A DNA stretch of 64,000 nucleotides from Rhizobium sp. BT03 (GTDB lineage Bacteria; Pseudomonadota; Alphaproteobacteria; Rhizobiales; Rhizobiaceae). The notes under the pieces were generated by a model that did not search any database, had not been told where the DNA came from, and saw only the letters and a program-made list of their open reading frames with translations. Where the stretch lies: assembly GCF_030053155.1 (NCBI RefSeq), contig NZ_CP125640.1, positions 2,480,001 through 2,544,000 on the forward strand. Direction: 5' to 3'. How positions within the stretch are numbered: the stretch's first letter is position 1; each line of letters starts with the position of its first letter. Of this stretch, positions 1 through 8,856 are shown piece by piece. Made by a program: the position numbers and the translations under genes.

Positions 1-311
1 GCTTCCTTGCCTGCCGTCGAGTTCAGTCTGTCGTAGGTCAGTGCAAGCGCGTAGGCGTCGGGGCTGAGTTCGATACGGCTGCCGAATTGCGATATGCCGG
101 TTCCCTCGAAAAGAGCGGCGATGTCGACGTCGAGAAACATCGCGATCTGGTGCAGCTTGCTGGCGGAAACGCGGTTCGTCCCTTTTTCGTATTTCTGGAT
201 CTGCTGGAAAGTCAGTCCGAGTGCTTCGCCAAGCTCGAGCTGGGACACACGGCGAAGGGCGCGAAACTGTCTTACGTTGCGACCAACGATAATATCAACC
301 GGATCTGGCAC
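1..311 (-). CDS. XRE-family helix-turn-helix regulator (3' end outside window)
   Basis: Cytoplasmic DNA-binding regulator of the short XRE/Cro type. The reverse strand from GTG 311 reads through the left edge. A helix-turn-helix occupies roughly residues 10-65, with the typical segments FRALRRVSQLELGEAL and FQQIQKYEKGTNRVSASKL, followed by FLDVDIAALFEG. This pattern resembles the rhizobial PraR/SinR-like group. An in-frame TAG at 330-332 leaves GTG 311 as the only reasonable start, with a GAGAG ribosome site just upstream. The C-terminus is not visible, so target genes and ligand are unknown. It is divergent from recF across 373 bases. Confidence 0.8.
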   Translation of the reverse strand, partial: MPDPVDIIVGRNVRQFRALRRVSQLELGEALGLTFQQIQKYEKGTNRVSASKLHQIAMFLDVDIAALFEGTGISQFGSRIELSPDAYALALTYDRLNSTAGKE

Positions 312-684
312 TTCATCACTCTCTGATACCTAAACACTTCGTTTACCATATCGTTTTTGCAGGATAACTCAACCCTACAGTTGCAAAATTCAACCGGCTT
401 TTTTGGAGCTTTACGTAACGTCAGTCACCCGGGACAATTGTGGCAAAACCTAGATATGCGGGGCTCGCAGGCACTGGAAAAGGCCGCCGGCCACAGCGCC
501 CCTGAAACATTGGAGCATCCGTCTCCAGGTTGTATTTTTATCGAGAATTCAGTCCCCCGCGGTATCGTGCCTGGAGCTGATCCCGACCGGCCGGCGGCAC
601 CAGCGATCACGGCGGCAAAGCTGCGAGCCTTGCCATCAACGCCGCTTAGGCTTAGCTGTCACGCTTCACGATTCCGGACATTCG
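312..684. other. Intergenic region between the XRE regulator and recF
   Basis: 373 bases without a convincing gene. An open frame from 357 runs into recF in another frame, and its composition does not look like protein. This region must hold the divergent promoters of the regulator and recF, but no strong -35/-10 pair, terminator or long dyad stands out. Confidence 0.4.
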
Positions 685-1809
685 ATGCCGCACAAGGTTT
701 CTCTTTCCCGTCTGAAGCTGACAGACTTCCGCAATTATGCGGCGGCGGCCCTTGCCCTTGACGGCCGGCATGCCGTGCTGACGGGAGACAACGGCGCCGG
801 CAAGACCAATCTGATGGAGGCGGTCTCGCTGCTGTCGCCGGGCCGCGGCTTACGCCGGGCCGCCTATGGCGACATTACCCGCGTCGGCGCGGCCGGCGGT
901 TTTTCGATCTTTGCCGCGCTCGACGGCATGGAAGGCGAAGTCGAAATCGGCACCGGCGTCGAAACCGGCGAGGAGGCCACCGCCCGCAGGCTGCGGATCA
1001 ACGGCACTGCGGCCAAGACCGCCGACGAGCTGACCGACCATCTGCGGCTTCTCTGGCTGACACCGGCGATGGACGGCCTCTTTACCGGCGCCTCCTCCGA
1101 CCGGCGCCGCTTTCTCGACCGGCTGGTGCTGTCGCTCGATCCCGCCCATGGCCGCCGCGCCAGCGATTTCGAGCGCGCCATGCGCAGCCGCAACAAATTG
1201 CTGGATGAGGGCCGTTTCGACCCCTCCTGGCTTGCCGGCATCGAGGAACAGATGGCCAGCCTCGGCATCGCTATGGCGCTCGCCCGGCAGGAAATGCTCG
1301 GCCTGCTGACCCGGCTGATCGAGGAGACGCGCGAAAGCTCGCCCTTCCCTTCGGCATCGCTGCAGCTCTCGGGCTTCATGGATGGCCAGTTTTCGCGCCC
1401 CTCGGTCGATCTCGAAGACGACTACGCGGCCATGCTTTCCGAGAGCCGCTACCGCGACGCCGGCGCAGGGCGGACGCTGGAGGGGCCGCACCGGGCCGAT
1501 CTCATCGTGCACCACCAGGAAAAGGCGATGGAGGCGGAACGCTGCTCCACCGGCGAGCAGAAAGCGCTGCTTGTCGGCATGGTGCTTGCGCATGCGCGCC
1601 TCGTCGGCAATCTCACCGGCCATGCGCCGATCCTGCTGCTCGACGAGATCGCCGCCCATCTCGACGAGGGCCGCCGCGCCGCGCTGTTCGACCTGATCGA
1701 CGGGCTCGGCGGCCAGGCCTTCATGACCGGAACCGATCGCGCGATGTTTTCGGCGTTGGGCGATAGGGCGCAGTTCTTCACGGTGGCCGAGGGAAGGGTG
1801 TTCGAATGA
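685..1809 (+). CDS. recF: DNA replication and repair protein RecF
   Basis: SMC-like ATPase that, with RecO and RecR, loads RecA onto gapped DNA. 374 residues is normal for the family. The N-terminus reads SLSRLKLTDFRNY, followed by a Walker A at residues 34-42 (GDNGAGKTN). The ABC-type signature STGEQKALLVG lies near residue 290, followed by a Walker B, ILLLDEIAAHLD. The stop overlaps the next start (ATGA), so moeB and the acetyltransferase are probably co-transcribed. recR lies 14 kb downstream in the same window. No dnaA or dnaN is adjacent, as is usual in alphaproteobacteria. Confidence 0.97.
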   Translation: MPHKVSLSRLKLTDFRNYAAAALALDGRHAVLTGDNGAGKTNLMEAVSLLSPGRGLRRAAYGDITRVGAAGGFSIFAALDGMEGEVEIGTGVETGEEATARRLRINGTAAKTADELTDHLRLLWLTPAMDGLFTGASSDRRRFLDRLVLSLDPAHGRRASDFERAMRSRNKLLDEGRFDPSWLAGIEEQMASLGIAMALARQEMLGLLTRLIEETRESSPFPSASLQLSGFMDGQFSRPSVDLEDDYAAMLSESRYRDAGAGRTLEGPHRADLIVHHQEKAMEAERCSTGEQKALLVGMVLAHARLVGNLTGHAPILLLDEIAAHLDEGRRAALFDLIDGLGGQAFMTGTDRAMFSALGDRAQFFTVAEGRVFE

Positions 1810-2630
1810 GCGAGGCGGCTTTTCCCGGCGCCGGGCGCCATGATAATGTCGGCGCCATGGAACCGCTCAGCCCCGATGAAATCGCCCGCTATCACCGCCA
1901 CATCCTGCTTCCCGAGATCGGCGGCGCCGGCCAGCAGAGACTGAAAGCCGCCCGTGTGCTGGTGATCGGTGCAGGCGGTCTCGGCGCGCCCATCCTGCAA
2001 TATCTGGCCGCGGCCGGGATCGGCACGCTCGGTATCGTCGACGACGACCGGGTGTCGCTGTCGAACCTGCAGCGCCAGGTGATCCATGATTCCGGCACGA
2101 TCGGCGAATTGAAGACGGAAAGTGCCGCCGTCGCCATCGCCAGGCTCAATCCGCATGTCCGGCTGATCCGCTTCGAGGAACGCTTTTCCGCGGAGACCGC
2201 CTCCCGGCAACTGTCCGGCTTCGATCTGCTGATCGACGGCTCCGACAATTTCGACACGCGCTATGCCGCCGCCGATGCGGCCGAGGAAGCACGTATTCCG
2301 CTCGTCAGCGGCGCCGTCGGGCGTTTCGATGGCTCGCTGACGGTTCTCAAGCCCTATGAGAGCGCCGAGGACGGGACGCCCAACCCGAGATATCGCGACC
2401 TGTTTCCGGAGGCGCCGCCGGCAGGGCTTATTCCGGCCTGCGCCGAGGCCGGAATCATCGGCGCGCTGACCGGCGTCATCGGCACGATGATGGCGATGGA
2501 GGCGATCAAGCTCGTCACCGGCAGCGGCGAACCGCTGATCGGGCGGCTGCTGCTCTATGACGCGCTCAAGGCCCGGTTCGACACAGTCCGCTACAAAAGA
2601 CGCCGCACGACACAAAGGCAGGCCGGATGA
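1806..2630 (+). CDS. moeB: Molybdopterin-synthase adenylyltransferase / ThiF-type E1-like enzyme
   Basis: Activates the C-terminus of a sulfur-carrier protein (MoaD or ThiS) by adenylation. A Rossmann ATP-binding motif, VLVIGAGGLGAPIL, is followed by DDDRVSLSNLQRQ and the DGSDNFDTRY segment typical of MoeB/ThiF. The probable thiol-transfer cysteine sits in IPACAEAG. That is the only cysteine in the protein, so the paired CxxC zinc ligands of E. coli MoeB are absent. The start at 1806 overlaps recF by ATGA; an ATG at 1857 (MEPLSPDEIARYHRH) matches the usual family N-terminus better. MoeB and ThiF cannot be separated firmly by sequence reading alone. Confidence 0.9.
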   Translation: MSEAAFPGAGRHDNVGAMEPLSPDEIARYHRHILLPEIGGAGQQRLKAARVLVIGAGGLGAPILQYLAAAGIGTLGIVDDDRVSLSNLQRQVIHDSGTIGELKTESAAVAIARLNPHVRLIRFEERFSAETASRQLSGFDLLIDGSDNFDTRYAAADAAEEARIPLVSGAVGRFDGSLTVLKPYESAEDGTPNPRYRDLFPEAPPAGLIPACAEAGIIGALTGVIGTMMAMEAIKLVTGSGEPLIGRLLLYDALKARFDTVRYKRRRTTQRQAG

Positions 2631-3115
2631 CGATTATACCTCTTGATCGGAGTTTCACGCGCTGGGACGAGCTGCTCGCGCTCATCCTCGCCTCCTTCGC
2701 TTCGATGAACGGCAGGATCGATCCGCCGTCCTCGGCGCTCACGCTGACGGCGGAGTCACTGGCCGAAAAGGCCAGGGCTGAGATCGGCCATGTCGCCATC
2801 GACGGCGAAAAGCTGATCGGCTGCCTGTTCCTGCGACCGGAGGCCGACTGTCTCTATGTCGGCAAGCTAGCCGTTCTGCCCGGGCTGCAGGGCAAGGGCC
2901 TCGGCAAGCGGCTATTGGCGATTGCCGAGCAGACGGCCGCAAGGCTCGGTCTGCCCGCTTTGCGGCTGGAAACGCGCATCGAGCTTACCGACAATCACGC
3001 CGTCTTTGCCGCCTGGGGATTTTTGAGAACCGCCGAAAAGGCGCATCCCGGCTTTGCCAGAACGACCTTCGTCGAGATGCGCAAGATCCTTGCGCCTCGC
3101 ATCCAGGCCGTCTGA
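2627..3115 (+). CDS. GNAT-family N-acetyltransferase
   Basis: 162-residue GNAT acyltransferase, substrate unknown. The acetyl-CoA binding strand-loop-helix is clear at LAVLPGLQGKGLGKRLL near residue 90 (Q/R-x-x-G-x-G/A motif). The C-terminal part has the usual TDNHAVFAAWGF segment. The start overlaps the moeB stop by four bases (ATGA), so it is the third gene of the recF unit. The next gene is convergent and begins only 13 bases beyond the stop. Confidence 0.85.
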   Translation: MTIIPLDRSFTRWDELLALILASFASMNGRIDPPSSALTLTAESLAEKARAEIGHVAIDGEKLIGCLFLRPEADCLYVGKLAVLPGLQGKGLGKRLLAIAEQTAARLGLPALRLETRIELTDNHAVFAAWGFLRTAEKAHPGFARTTFVEMRKILAPRIQAV

Positions 3116-3128
3116 CTCCAGCTCGGCT

Positions 3129-4130
3129 TCATCGGCCGGGCAGCACCCGATTCGGCGGCCTGTGGCCGTCGATAAAGGTGCGGATGTTGATGATCACCTT
3201 GTCGCCCATGTCGATGCGGCCTTCGATCGTCGCCGAGCTCATATGCGGCAGCAGCACGACCTTGCCCTCATTGGCGAGCTTGACGAGCTTCGGATTGACG
3301 GCGGGCTCGTTTTCGAAGACGTCGAGTCCGGCGCCGGCGATCCGGCCCTCCCTCAGAGATTTGATCAGCGCAGCTTCATCGACCACGTCGCCGCGCGCGG
3401 TGTTGACGAGATAGGCGGTCGGCTGCAGCAGCGCCAGCCGGCGCGCCGAGATCAGGTGGAAGGTCGCCGGCGTCGACGGACAATTGACCGAGACGATGTC
3501 GACGCGGGCGAGCATCTGGTCGAGGCTTTCCCAATAGGTCGCCTCCAGCTCGTCCTCGACGGCCGGATTGACGCGCTTGCGGTTGTGGTAGTGGATCGAC
3601 AGGCCGAACGCCTTGGCGCGGCGGGCGACCGCCGTGCCGATGCGGCCCATGCCGACGATGCCGATGCGCTTGCCGTGAATGCGCCGGCCGAGCATCCAGG
3701 TCGGAGACCAGCCGGCCCATTCGCCCGGCTTGTCGGTCAGCACGCGCGCGCCTTCGCCGAGCCTTCTCGGAACCGCGAGAATGAGCGCCATGGTCATATC
3801 GGCGGTATCCTCGGTGAGGACATTCGGCGTGTTGGTGACGGTGATGCCCTTGCGCGCGGCCGCCTCGACGTCGATATGGTCGGTACCGTTGGAGAAGCTC
3901 GCAATCAGCTTCATCTGCGGTCCGGCCTCTTCGATCAGCGCCGCGTCGATGCGATCGGTGACGGTCGGCACCAGCACGTCGGCGGTCCTGACCGCGGCGA
4001 CGAGCTCGGGAACGGAACGCGGCGCGTCGTCGATGTTCAGCTCGGCGTCGAAGAGCTCGCGCATGCGGGTTTCAACGGCATCGGGCAGCTTGCGGGTGAT
4101 GTAGACCTTCGGTTTTTTCTTCGCTGTCAT
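3129..4130 (-). CDS. D-isomer-specific 2-hydroxyacid dehydrogenase (glyoxylate/hydroxypyruvate reductase type)
   Basis: NAD(P)-dependent reductase of 2-keto acids, 333 residues, usual for the family. The N-terminal catalytic segment contains SFSNGTDHIDV. The dinucleotide-binding Rossmann motif is GIVGMGRIGTAVARR. The catalytic Arg is in VNTARGDVVDE, Glu in LDVFENEP, and His in LLPHMSSAT. The NRKR after the second Rossmann strand suggests NADPH preference, by analogy with GRHPR-type enzymes. Physiological substrate is inferred (glyoxylate or hydroxypyruvate). Transcribed divergently from the SH3 protein. Confidence 0.9.
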   Translation of the reverse strand: MTAKKKPKVYITRKLPDAVETRMRELFDAELNIDDAPRSVPELVAAVRTADVLVPTVTDRIDAALIEEAGPQMKLIASFSNGTDHIDVEAAARKGITVTNTPNVLTEDTADMTMALILAVPRRLGEGARVLTDKPGEWAGWSPTWMLGRRIHGKRIGIVGMGRIGTAVARRAKAFGLSIHYHNRKRVNPAVEDELEATYWESLDQMLARVDIVSVNCPSTPATFHLISARRLALLQPTAYLVNTARGDVVDEAALIKSLREGRIAGAGLDVFENEPAVNPKLVKLANEGKVVLLPHMSSATIEGRIDMGDKVIINIRTFIDGHRPPNRVLPGR

Positions 4131-4315
4131 GGCTGGCTGTGGTGCCTTGTTCAGAGGTCTTTAACCAAGAGGGGTGATAATTTTCCCATCCGGGCATTTT
4201 CTACCAGACCCGCACGCGAAGACAAACAAAACTCGCGGTGCAGCCGTGGGAATGTCAGAGCCCGGACCGCAAGCAGGCCGTGCCTGCCTGCGAATTCGAG
4301 CAAACGGAAACTTCC

Positions 4316-4855
4316 ATGCGCAGCAAAGTCCTGAAGTCCTGCCTTGCCCTTGCCATCGCTCTGGCCGCATCCATGGGAACCGTCGAACTGGCCCATGCGC
4401 AGGCCGCCAAGGGGCCAAGCGGGCTGCCATTGCCGCGTTTCGTCACGCTGAAATCCAAGCGCGTCAACCTGCGCATCGGCCCGGGAACGGATTATGCCGT
4501 TTCGTGGATGTACCTGAAATCCGGCCTGCCGGTGGAGATCATCCAGGAATACGACAACTGGCGGCGCATCCGCGATGCCGACGGCACCGAAGGCTGGGTC
4601 AACCAATCACTGCTGTCGGGCCAGCGCGCGGCGATCGCCGCCCCGTGGATGAAGACGAAGGCCAAGGGCGTCTTCGTCAATCTGCGCCGCGAGGCGCAGC
4701 CCTCCGCATCGATCGTTGCCAAGCTGGAACCCGGCGTGATGCTGACGATCGGCGAGTGCAACGGCGACTGGTGCCGCGCCGAAACCGACGGCGCCTCCGG
4801 CTGGGTGGCGCAGTCGGAAATCTGGGGCGCCTATCCCGGCGAAGCCTTTAAATAA
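4316..4855 (+). CDS. Exported protein with two bacterial SH3 domains
   Basis: Periplasmic protein of 179 residues. ATG 4316 gives a clean signal peptide (MRSKVLKSC, then a hydrophobic core ending near AHAQA); the open frame extends to 4238, but those residues do not fit. Two SH3b-like repeats follow. The first, around residues 45-95, contains RVNLRIGPGTDYAVSW, DNWRRIRDADG and EGWVNQSLL. The second, around 110-170, contains GVFVNLRREAQP, NGDWCRAETDG and SGWVAQSEIWG. Such domains bind peptidoglycan or partner proteins. The role is unknown. Its 3' end overlaps that of the convergent kinase gene by eight bases. Confidence 0.85.
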   Translation: MRSKVLKSCLALAIALAASMGTVELAHAQAAKGPSGLPLPRFVTLKSKRVNLRIGPGTDYAVSWMYLKSGLPVEIIQEYDNWRRIRDADGTEGWVNQSLLSGQRAAIAAPWMKTKAKGVFVNLRREAQPSASIVAKLEPGVMLTIGECNGDWCRAETDGASGWVAQSEIWGAYPGEAFK

Positions 4856-5840
4856 GCCCCGCCTGCCTGGCAGCGTCGGACAGCGAGGTCATCGGGCGCG
4901 GGCCGATCTGCTGGATGACGATGCCGGCGGCGAGGCAGCCGAGCTTGCCGCAATCCTCCAGAGAGCGTCCCTGCGTGTAGCCGTAGAGGAAGCCGGAAGC
5001 GAAGAGATCGCCGGCACCCGTCGTGTCCACGACTTCCCTGATCCTGATCGCATCGACGTAATAACGCTCGCGGCCCTTCAGGATAACGGCGCCATCCTCG
5101 CTCATCGTCACCGCGGCGATCTTGCAATCGGCGGCGATCCTGTTCAGCGCCTCTTCGAAATCGTCGGTTTCGTAAAGCGACAGTGCCTCCTGGCGATTGG
5201 CGAAGACGATATCGATCTTGCCGGAGCGCATCAGATCGAGAAATTCACCGCGATAACGGCCGACGCAGAAGCTGTCGGACAGCGTCATCGACACTTCCCG
5301 GCCGTTGTCATGGGCGATGCGGGCACAATCGAGGATCGCTTCCTTGGCGCGCGGCGGATCCCAGAGATAACCTTCGAAATAAGTGACCTTGGCGTCGGCC
5401 ACGACATCGGCCTCGACGTCCTCGGGCCCGAGCTCGACGCAGGCGCCGAGATAGGTGTTCATCGAGCGCTCGCCGTCCTCGGTGACGAAGATCATCGAAC
5501 GCGCCGTCGGCGGGAAGGTGCCCTTGGGCTTCGTCTGGTAGTGGACGCCCTGGGCGCGAATGTCGTGGGTGAAGATGTCGCCGAGCTGATCGGCGGCGAC
5601 ATTGCCGAAATAGGCGGCCTTGCCGCCGAGGTTCGCAACGCCGGCCGCCGTATTGCCGGCGCTGCCGCCGGAGGCTTCGAGCGCCGGCCCCATGCGTGAA
5701 TACAAGAGTTCGGCGCGCTCGGCATCGATGAGGTTCATCGCCGCCTTGGTGATCTGGTTGTCAATGAGGAACTGGTCGTTGCAACGGGCAATAATATCCA
5801 CGATTGCGTTGCCGACTGTCAGAACATCGAATCTTGTCAT
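4848..5840 (-). CDS. PfkB-family carbohydrate/nucleoside kinase (adenosine-kinase-like)
   Basis: ATP-dependent ribokinase-fold kinase, 330 residues from ATG 5840 (MTRFDVLTVGNAIVDII). Upstream in-frame codons to 5942 look non-coding. The N-terminal glycine segment SGGSAGNTAAGVANLGG matches PfkB signature 1. The C-terminal DTTGAGDLFASGFLYG matches signature 2 and carries the catalytic Asp and the anion hole. In rhizobia this protein is usually called adenosine kinase, and the PFAM-type features agree, but substrate specificity cannot be read from the motifs. Confidence 0.88.
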   Translation of the reverse strand: MTRFDVLTVGNAIVDIIARCNDQFLIDNQITKAAMNLIDAERAELLYSRMGPALEASGGSAGNTAAGVANLGGKAAYFGNVAADQLGDIFTHDIRAQGVHYQTKPKGTFPPTARSMIFVTEDGERSMNTYLGACVELGPEDVEADVVADAKVTYFEGYLWDPPRAKEAILDCARIAHDNGREVSMTLSDSFCVGRYRGEFLDLMRSGKIDIVFANRQEALSLYETDDFEEALNRIAADCKIAAVTMSEDGAVILKGRERYYVDAIRIREVVDTTGAGDLFASGFLYGYTQGRSLEDCGKLGCLAAGIVIQQIGPRPMTSLSDAARQAGLI

Positions 5841-5999
5841 GAAATGGGGAGTCCCGGATTTGTGATAGCCGGGGTTCGGTCTTAGCGAAATTTCCGCGGT
5901 TTGGAAGGATAAATGGTGGATGGCACGGCTATTTCTTCGCAAAACTGCCGCCTATTCGTCATGCCCCTGTCATTTTCCAAATCTAGAAATAGTCGCAAG

Positions 6000-6155
6000 A
6001 AGACCGGCATGAGCACCTTTCAGTTGCGGCCGGACGCACGAGGGATGATCCCCTCGATCTTACCGGCGCGATGCTGACCACGGATGAACTGGCAGCTTTG
6101 CGATCGGATATCCGGCAAGGCCGGAGCGGAAAAGCGGGCTGTGCCCGCTTTTTTT
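6000..6155 (+). ncRNA. Candidate small RNA ending in an intrinsic terminator
   Basis: An isolated Rho-independent terminator at 6131-6155 has no coding sequence upstream on the + strand for more than 1 kb. Just before it lies a nested fold: GCCGG (6029-6033) pairs with CCGGC (6063-6067), enclosing CGAGGG (6039-6044) paired with CCCCTCG (6050-6056). Structure plus terminator is the usual signature of a trans-acting small RNA. The 5' end is a guess, as no clear promoter is visible. I cannot assign it to a named rhizobial sRNA family. Confidence 0.4.
6131..6155 (+). terminator. Intrinsic terminator (orphan)
   Basis: Perfect 9-bp stem AAAGCGGGC / GCCCGCTTT with a 3-base loop, followed by a run of T. 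On the + strand it has both stem and T tract; on the - strand the T tract is short. Confidence 0.8.
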
Positions 6156-6312
6156 GTTTCCCGAATGCCGCCGGATCGGTGGGGATTGCCTTTTCAATCC
6201 AAGCCGTTTGCTGCTACTGCATAAGGAATTCAAAGTGCTGCTGCGTCCTTACGCGTCTCACGAGAGGCGCGGCGCCGTAGTCGTCTATTCCCCCGCGCAA
6301 AGCAGCCTCCCC

Positions 6313-7260
6313 ATGTCAGCCATCATTCTCGACGTTCTTCCCATCTTCATCCTGATCCTCATCGGCTGGGTGATCGTCCGCAGCGGCTTGATGGCAGCGA
6401 ATGTCGGCGAAGCGCTCAGCGAATTCGTCTTCAAGATCGCCGTGCCGCTCTTACTCTTCCGCACCATCGCCGAGGCGGATTTTCACGGCGCCTCGCCTTT
6501 CCGGCTGTGGATCGTCTATTTCTCAGGCGTTGCCATCACCTGGGCGACCGGCCATATCGCCGCCACACGCCTCTTCGGCCGCGATGAGCGGATCGGCGTG
6601 CTGGCCGGCGTTTCCTCGGCTTTCGCCAATAATATCTTTATCGGGCTGCCACTCGTCGAGCGCACCGTCGGCGACGAAGGGCTGGTGGCGCTGTCGATCC
6701 TGCTTGCCGTGCATCTGCCGGTGATGATGGTCGCCGGCACGGTTCTGATGGAGCATGCCGAGCGCAAGATCGCCGGCAAAAGCGATCGCAGCATGGTGCT
6801 GGTGCTTCGCCAGATCGCCGTCAATCTCGTGCGCAATCCGCTGGTCATCGGGCTTGCGGCCGGCATGGCCATGCATCTTTCCGGTCTCGCCATGCCGGTA
6901 ACGCTGGAAACTGTCGTCAAGCAGATCGCCGGCATTGCCGGTCCGGCGGCGCTGATCTCGCTCGGCATGGCACTGGAGAAATACGGCATCTCAGGCAATC
7001 TCGGCATCGCCAGCGTCACATCGAGCTTGAAGCTGCTGCTGCTGCCCGGCTGCGTGTGGGCGGCGAGCCATCTCCTCGGCCTCAGCCCCGAATGGACGGC
7101 GGCGATCGTGCTGACCTCCTCAGTGCCCACAGGCGTCAACGCCTGGCTGATCGCCAACCGATTCGGCGTCGGCCACAGCATTGCTGCCTCGACGATCACC
7201 GTGACCACGGCGCTCGGCGCCATCACGGTCTCGCTCTGGGCCTATTTCCTCGGGGCCTGA
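6313..7260 (+). CDS. AEC-family (auxin efflux carrier type) membrane transporter
   Basis: Inner-membrane permease of 315 residues from ATG 6313 (MSAIILDVLPIFILILIGW). The open frame reaches 6154, but the extra residues are hydrophilic and cross the orphan terminator region. About ten hydrophobic helices form the two five-helix halves of the AEC fold. The N-terminal IGWVIVRSG and the C-terminal VPTGVNAWLIANRFG and ASTITVTTALG segments are typical. Bacterial AEC proteins export or take up small carboxylates such as malate or malonate; the substrate here is not predictable. Transcription ends at the hairpin 7278-7305. Confidence 0.85.
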   Translation: MSAIILDVLPIFILILIGWVIVRSGLMAANVGEALSEFVFKIAVPLLLFRTIAEADFHGASPFRLWIVYFSGVAITWATGHIAATRLFGRDERIGVLAGVSSAFANNIFIGLPLVERTVGDEGLVALSILLAVHLPVMMVAGTVLMEHAERKIAGKSDRSMVLVLRQIAVNLVRNPLVIGLAAGMAMHLSGLAMPVTLETVVKQIAGIAGPAALISLGMALEKYGISGNLGIASVTSSLKLLLLPGCVWAASHLLGLSPEWTAAIVLTSSVPTGVNAWLIANRFGVGHSIAASTITVTTALGAITVSLWAYFLGA

Positions 7261-7277
7261 ACGCTCTCCGCACAGCA

Positions 7278-7305
7278 AAAGCCCGGCTTCGCGGGCCGGG
7301 CTCTT
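7278..7305. terminator. Bidirectional terminator between AEC gene and cytochrome c gene
   Basis: Stem AGCCCGG (7280-7286) with CCGGGCT (7296-7302), flanked by AAAA on the left and CTTTAT on the right. It lies between the convergent stops at 7260 and 7332 and can serve both genes. Confidence 0.75.
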
Positions 7306-7331
7306 TATGAGGTACGATTGTTCCGTCGGCG

Positions 7332-7898
7332 TTACTGCGTCGCGGTCTTCGGGTCCGGCAGCGGCACCGGCGAATCGGCCAGCGTGTGCAGGTAGAGAAT
7401 GACGTTGGCGCGGTCCTGATCCTTCGCCAGACCGGCAAAGCCCATGGCGGTGCCGGGAACGTCCTTCTTCGGCGCCAGCAGGAACTTGTTGAGGAATTCG
7501 AAGGTCCACTTCTCGCTGCCGCCCTTGGAGAAATCCTTCATGGGGGCGGAATAGGCAAAGCCTTCATGCGAGGCGATCGGGCGATCTACGACACCAAAGA
7601 GGTTGGGACCGACCTTGTTCGGTCCCCCTTTGGTGCCGTCATGACAGGCCTGACACTTCTTGAAGACCGTTTCACCGGCCTTGGCATCGGCAGAAGCGAG
7701 CAATTGCGCGATCGGAACGGCAGCAGCGGCAGGCGCAGCTTCGCCACCAGCGGCGGGCGCCTCTTCGGCAACGATCGCGAAACCTTCCTTTTCCGGCGCT
7801 TCGGAATGGAAGATTCCTTCGGACGCGATGGAGACCGACATCAGAACGAAAATCGTTCCGAGCAGCGCCCCCACGGCCGTATTGACGTATGAATTCAT
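7332..7898 (-). CDS. cycM: Membrane-anchored class I cytochrome c (CycM type)
   Basis: Electron carrier to aa3-type oxidase in rhizobia. It has 188 residues from ATG 7898, with AGGGGAG upstream; the frame is open to 7985, but that part is basic and non-signal-like. An uncleaved N-terminal helix (about residues 7-25) serves as membrane anchor. An Ala/Pro-rich linker (about 40-65) and the c domain follow. The haem site is C82-QA-C85-H86, and the likely axial Met is in [10 protein letters not shown]. The order cycM-kdsB-pheA is common in Rhizobiales. It is divergent from kdsB. Confidence 0.9.
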   Translation of the reverse strand: MNSYVNTAVGALLGTIFVLMSVSIASEGIFHSEAPEKEGFAIVAEEAPAAGGEAAPAAAAVPIAQLLASADAKAGETVFKKCQACHDGTKGGPNKVGPNLFGVVDRPIASHEGFAYSAPMKDFSKGGSEKWTFEFLNKFLLAPKKDVPGTAMGFAGLAKDQDRANVILYLHTLADSPVPLPDPKTATQ

Positions 7899-8051
7899 CT
7901 GCAATGCTCCCCTTGCAGCCGGCAGACCATAACCGGACCATCTTGAAATCGCGCGGAACCTATGTCTTTTGGCTGATCGTTGCAACTGTCTAAATGGTCT
8001 TGTGCGTGAGACTTTTTGACACTTTTCAGCCCGGAATAGAAGGCCCGACCA

Positions 8052-8807
8052 ATGAGTGATTCAAATTTAGACGGCGTGCTCGTATTGATCCCGGCGCGGA
8101 TGGCCTCCACCCGGCTTCCGGGCAAGCCGCTCGCCGATATTTGCGGGCTGCCGATGATCGTTCAGGTGGCGCTGCGCGCCAAGGAAGCAGCCATCGGCCG
8201 CGTCGTCGTCGCCGTCGACGACAGCAGGGTGTTCGATGCAGTTTCTGCCGCCGGCTTCGAAGTCGTCATGACCAGCAGCGATCATCAATCGGGTTCCGAC
8301 CGGATCTTCGAGGCGCTGCAGAAAGTCGATCCTGCCGGCAAGGCGAAATTCATCGTCAACGTCCAGGGCGATCTGCCGACGATCGATCCGGAAACCGTGC
8401 GCGCGGCCTTGCGCCCTCTCGAGAACGAGGCGGTCGATATCGGCACGCTGACGACCGAAATCGACAATGAAGCGGATAAAACCGCGCCGCACATCGTCAA
8501 GGTCGTCGGTTCGCCGGTTTCCGACACCCGGCTGCGCGGGCTCTATTTCACGCGGGCGACCGCACCTTACGGCAAGGGTCCGCTCTACCACCATATCGGC
8601 CTTTACGCCTATCGGCGCGCAGCCCTGGAACGCTTCGTCTCGCTCGGGCCCTCGACACTCGAAAGGCGCGAATCGCTGGAGCAGCTGCGGGCGCTGGAGG
8701 CCGGCATGCGCATCGACGCCGAGATCGTTGACACGGTTCCGCTCGGTGTCGATACTCCCGCCGACCTTGAAAAAGCGCGGCGCATCCTCTCCGCCAGAAC
8801 AGGATGA
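8052..8807 (+). CDS. kdsB: 3-deoxy-manno-octulosonate cytidylyltransferase (CMP-KDO synthetase)
   Basis: Activates KDO with CTP for lipopolysaccharide core synthesis in the cytoplasm. 251 residues. The N-terminal nucleotidyl-transferase motif is [17 protein letters not shown]. Other family marks are [37 protein letters not shown] and the C-terminal [18 protein letters not shown] site precedes ATG 8052. The last codons, including the TGA stop at 8805-8807, lie inside the palindromic repeat 8796-8845, so the repeat supplies the present C-terminus. Confidence 0.96.
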   Translation: MSDSNLDGVLVLIPARMASTRLPGKPLADICGLPMIVQVALRAKEAAIGRVVVAVDDSRVFDAVSAAGFEVVMTSSDHQSGSDRIFEALQKVDPAGKAKFIVNVQGDLPTIDPETVRAALRPLENEAVDIGTLTTEIDNEADKTAPHIVKVVGSPVSDTRLRGLYFTRATAPYGKGPLYHHIGLYAYRRAALERFVSLGPSTLERRESLEQLRALEAGMRIDAEIVDTVPLGVDTPADLEKARRILSARTG

Positions 8808-8845
8808 TTTTAGGCTCGGTTGGCCTAAAATCTGAATCCTGTTCT
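8796..8845. repeat. Palindromic repeat overlapping the kdsB stop
   Basis: Imperfect inverted repeat with outer arms AGAACAGGAT (8796-8805) and ATCCTGTTCT (8836-8845), and inner arms ATTTTAGGC and GCCTAAAAT. It looks like a short interspersed rhizobial palindrome and includes the kdsB stop codon. Confidence 0.75.
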
Positions 8846-8856
8846 CAATTAAAGAG

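Larger units (their letters stand above)
5841..6312. other. Long intergenic region upstream of the AEC transporter
   Basis: 472 bases between the divergently read kinase gene and the AEC transporter. It carries a folded segment and an intrinsic terminator (6131-6155) that follows no protein gene on its strand, treated separately as a candidate small RNA. The open frame 6071-6280 runs through the terminator and lacks protein-like composition. Confidence 0.5.

Noticed and set aside
1..684. Chromosome origin near recF
   Set aside because: No dnaA, dnaN or cluster of DnaA boxes is seen; recF is not origin-linked in alphaproteobacteria.
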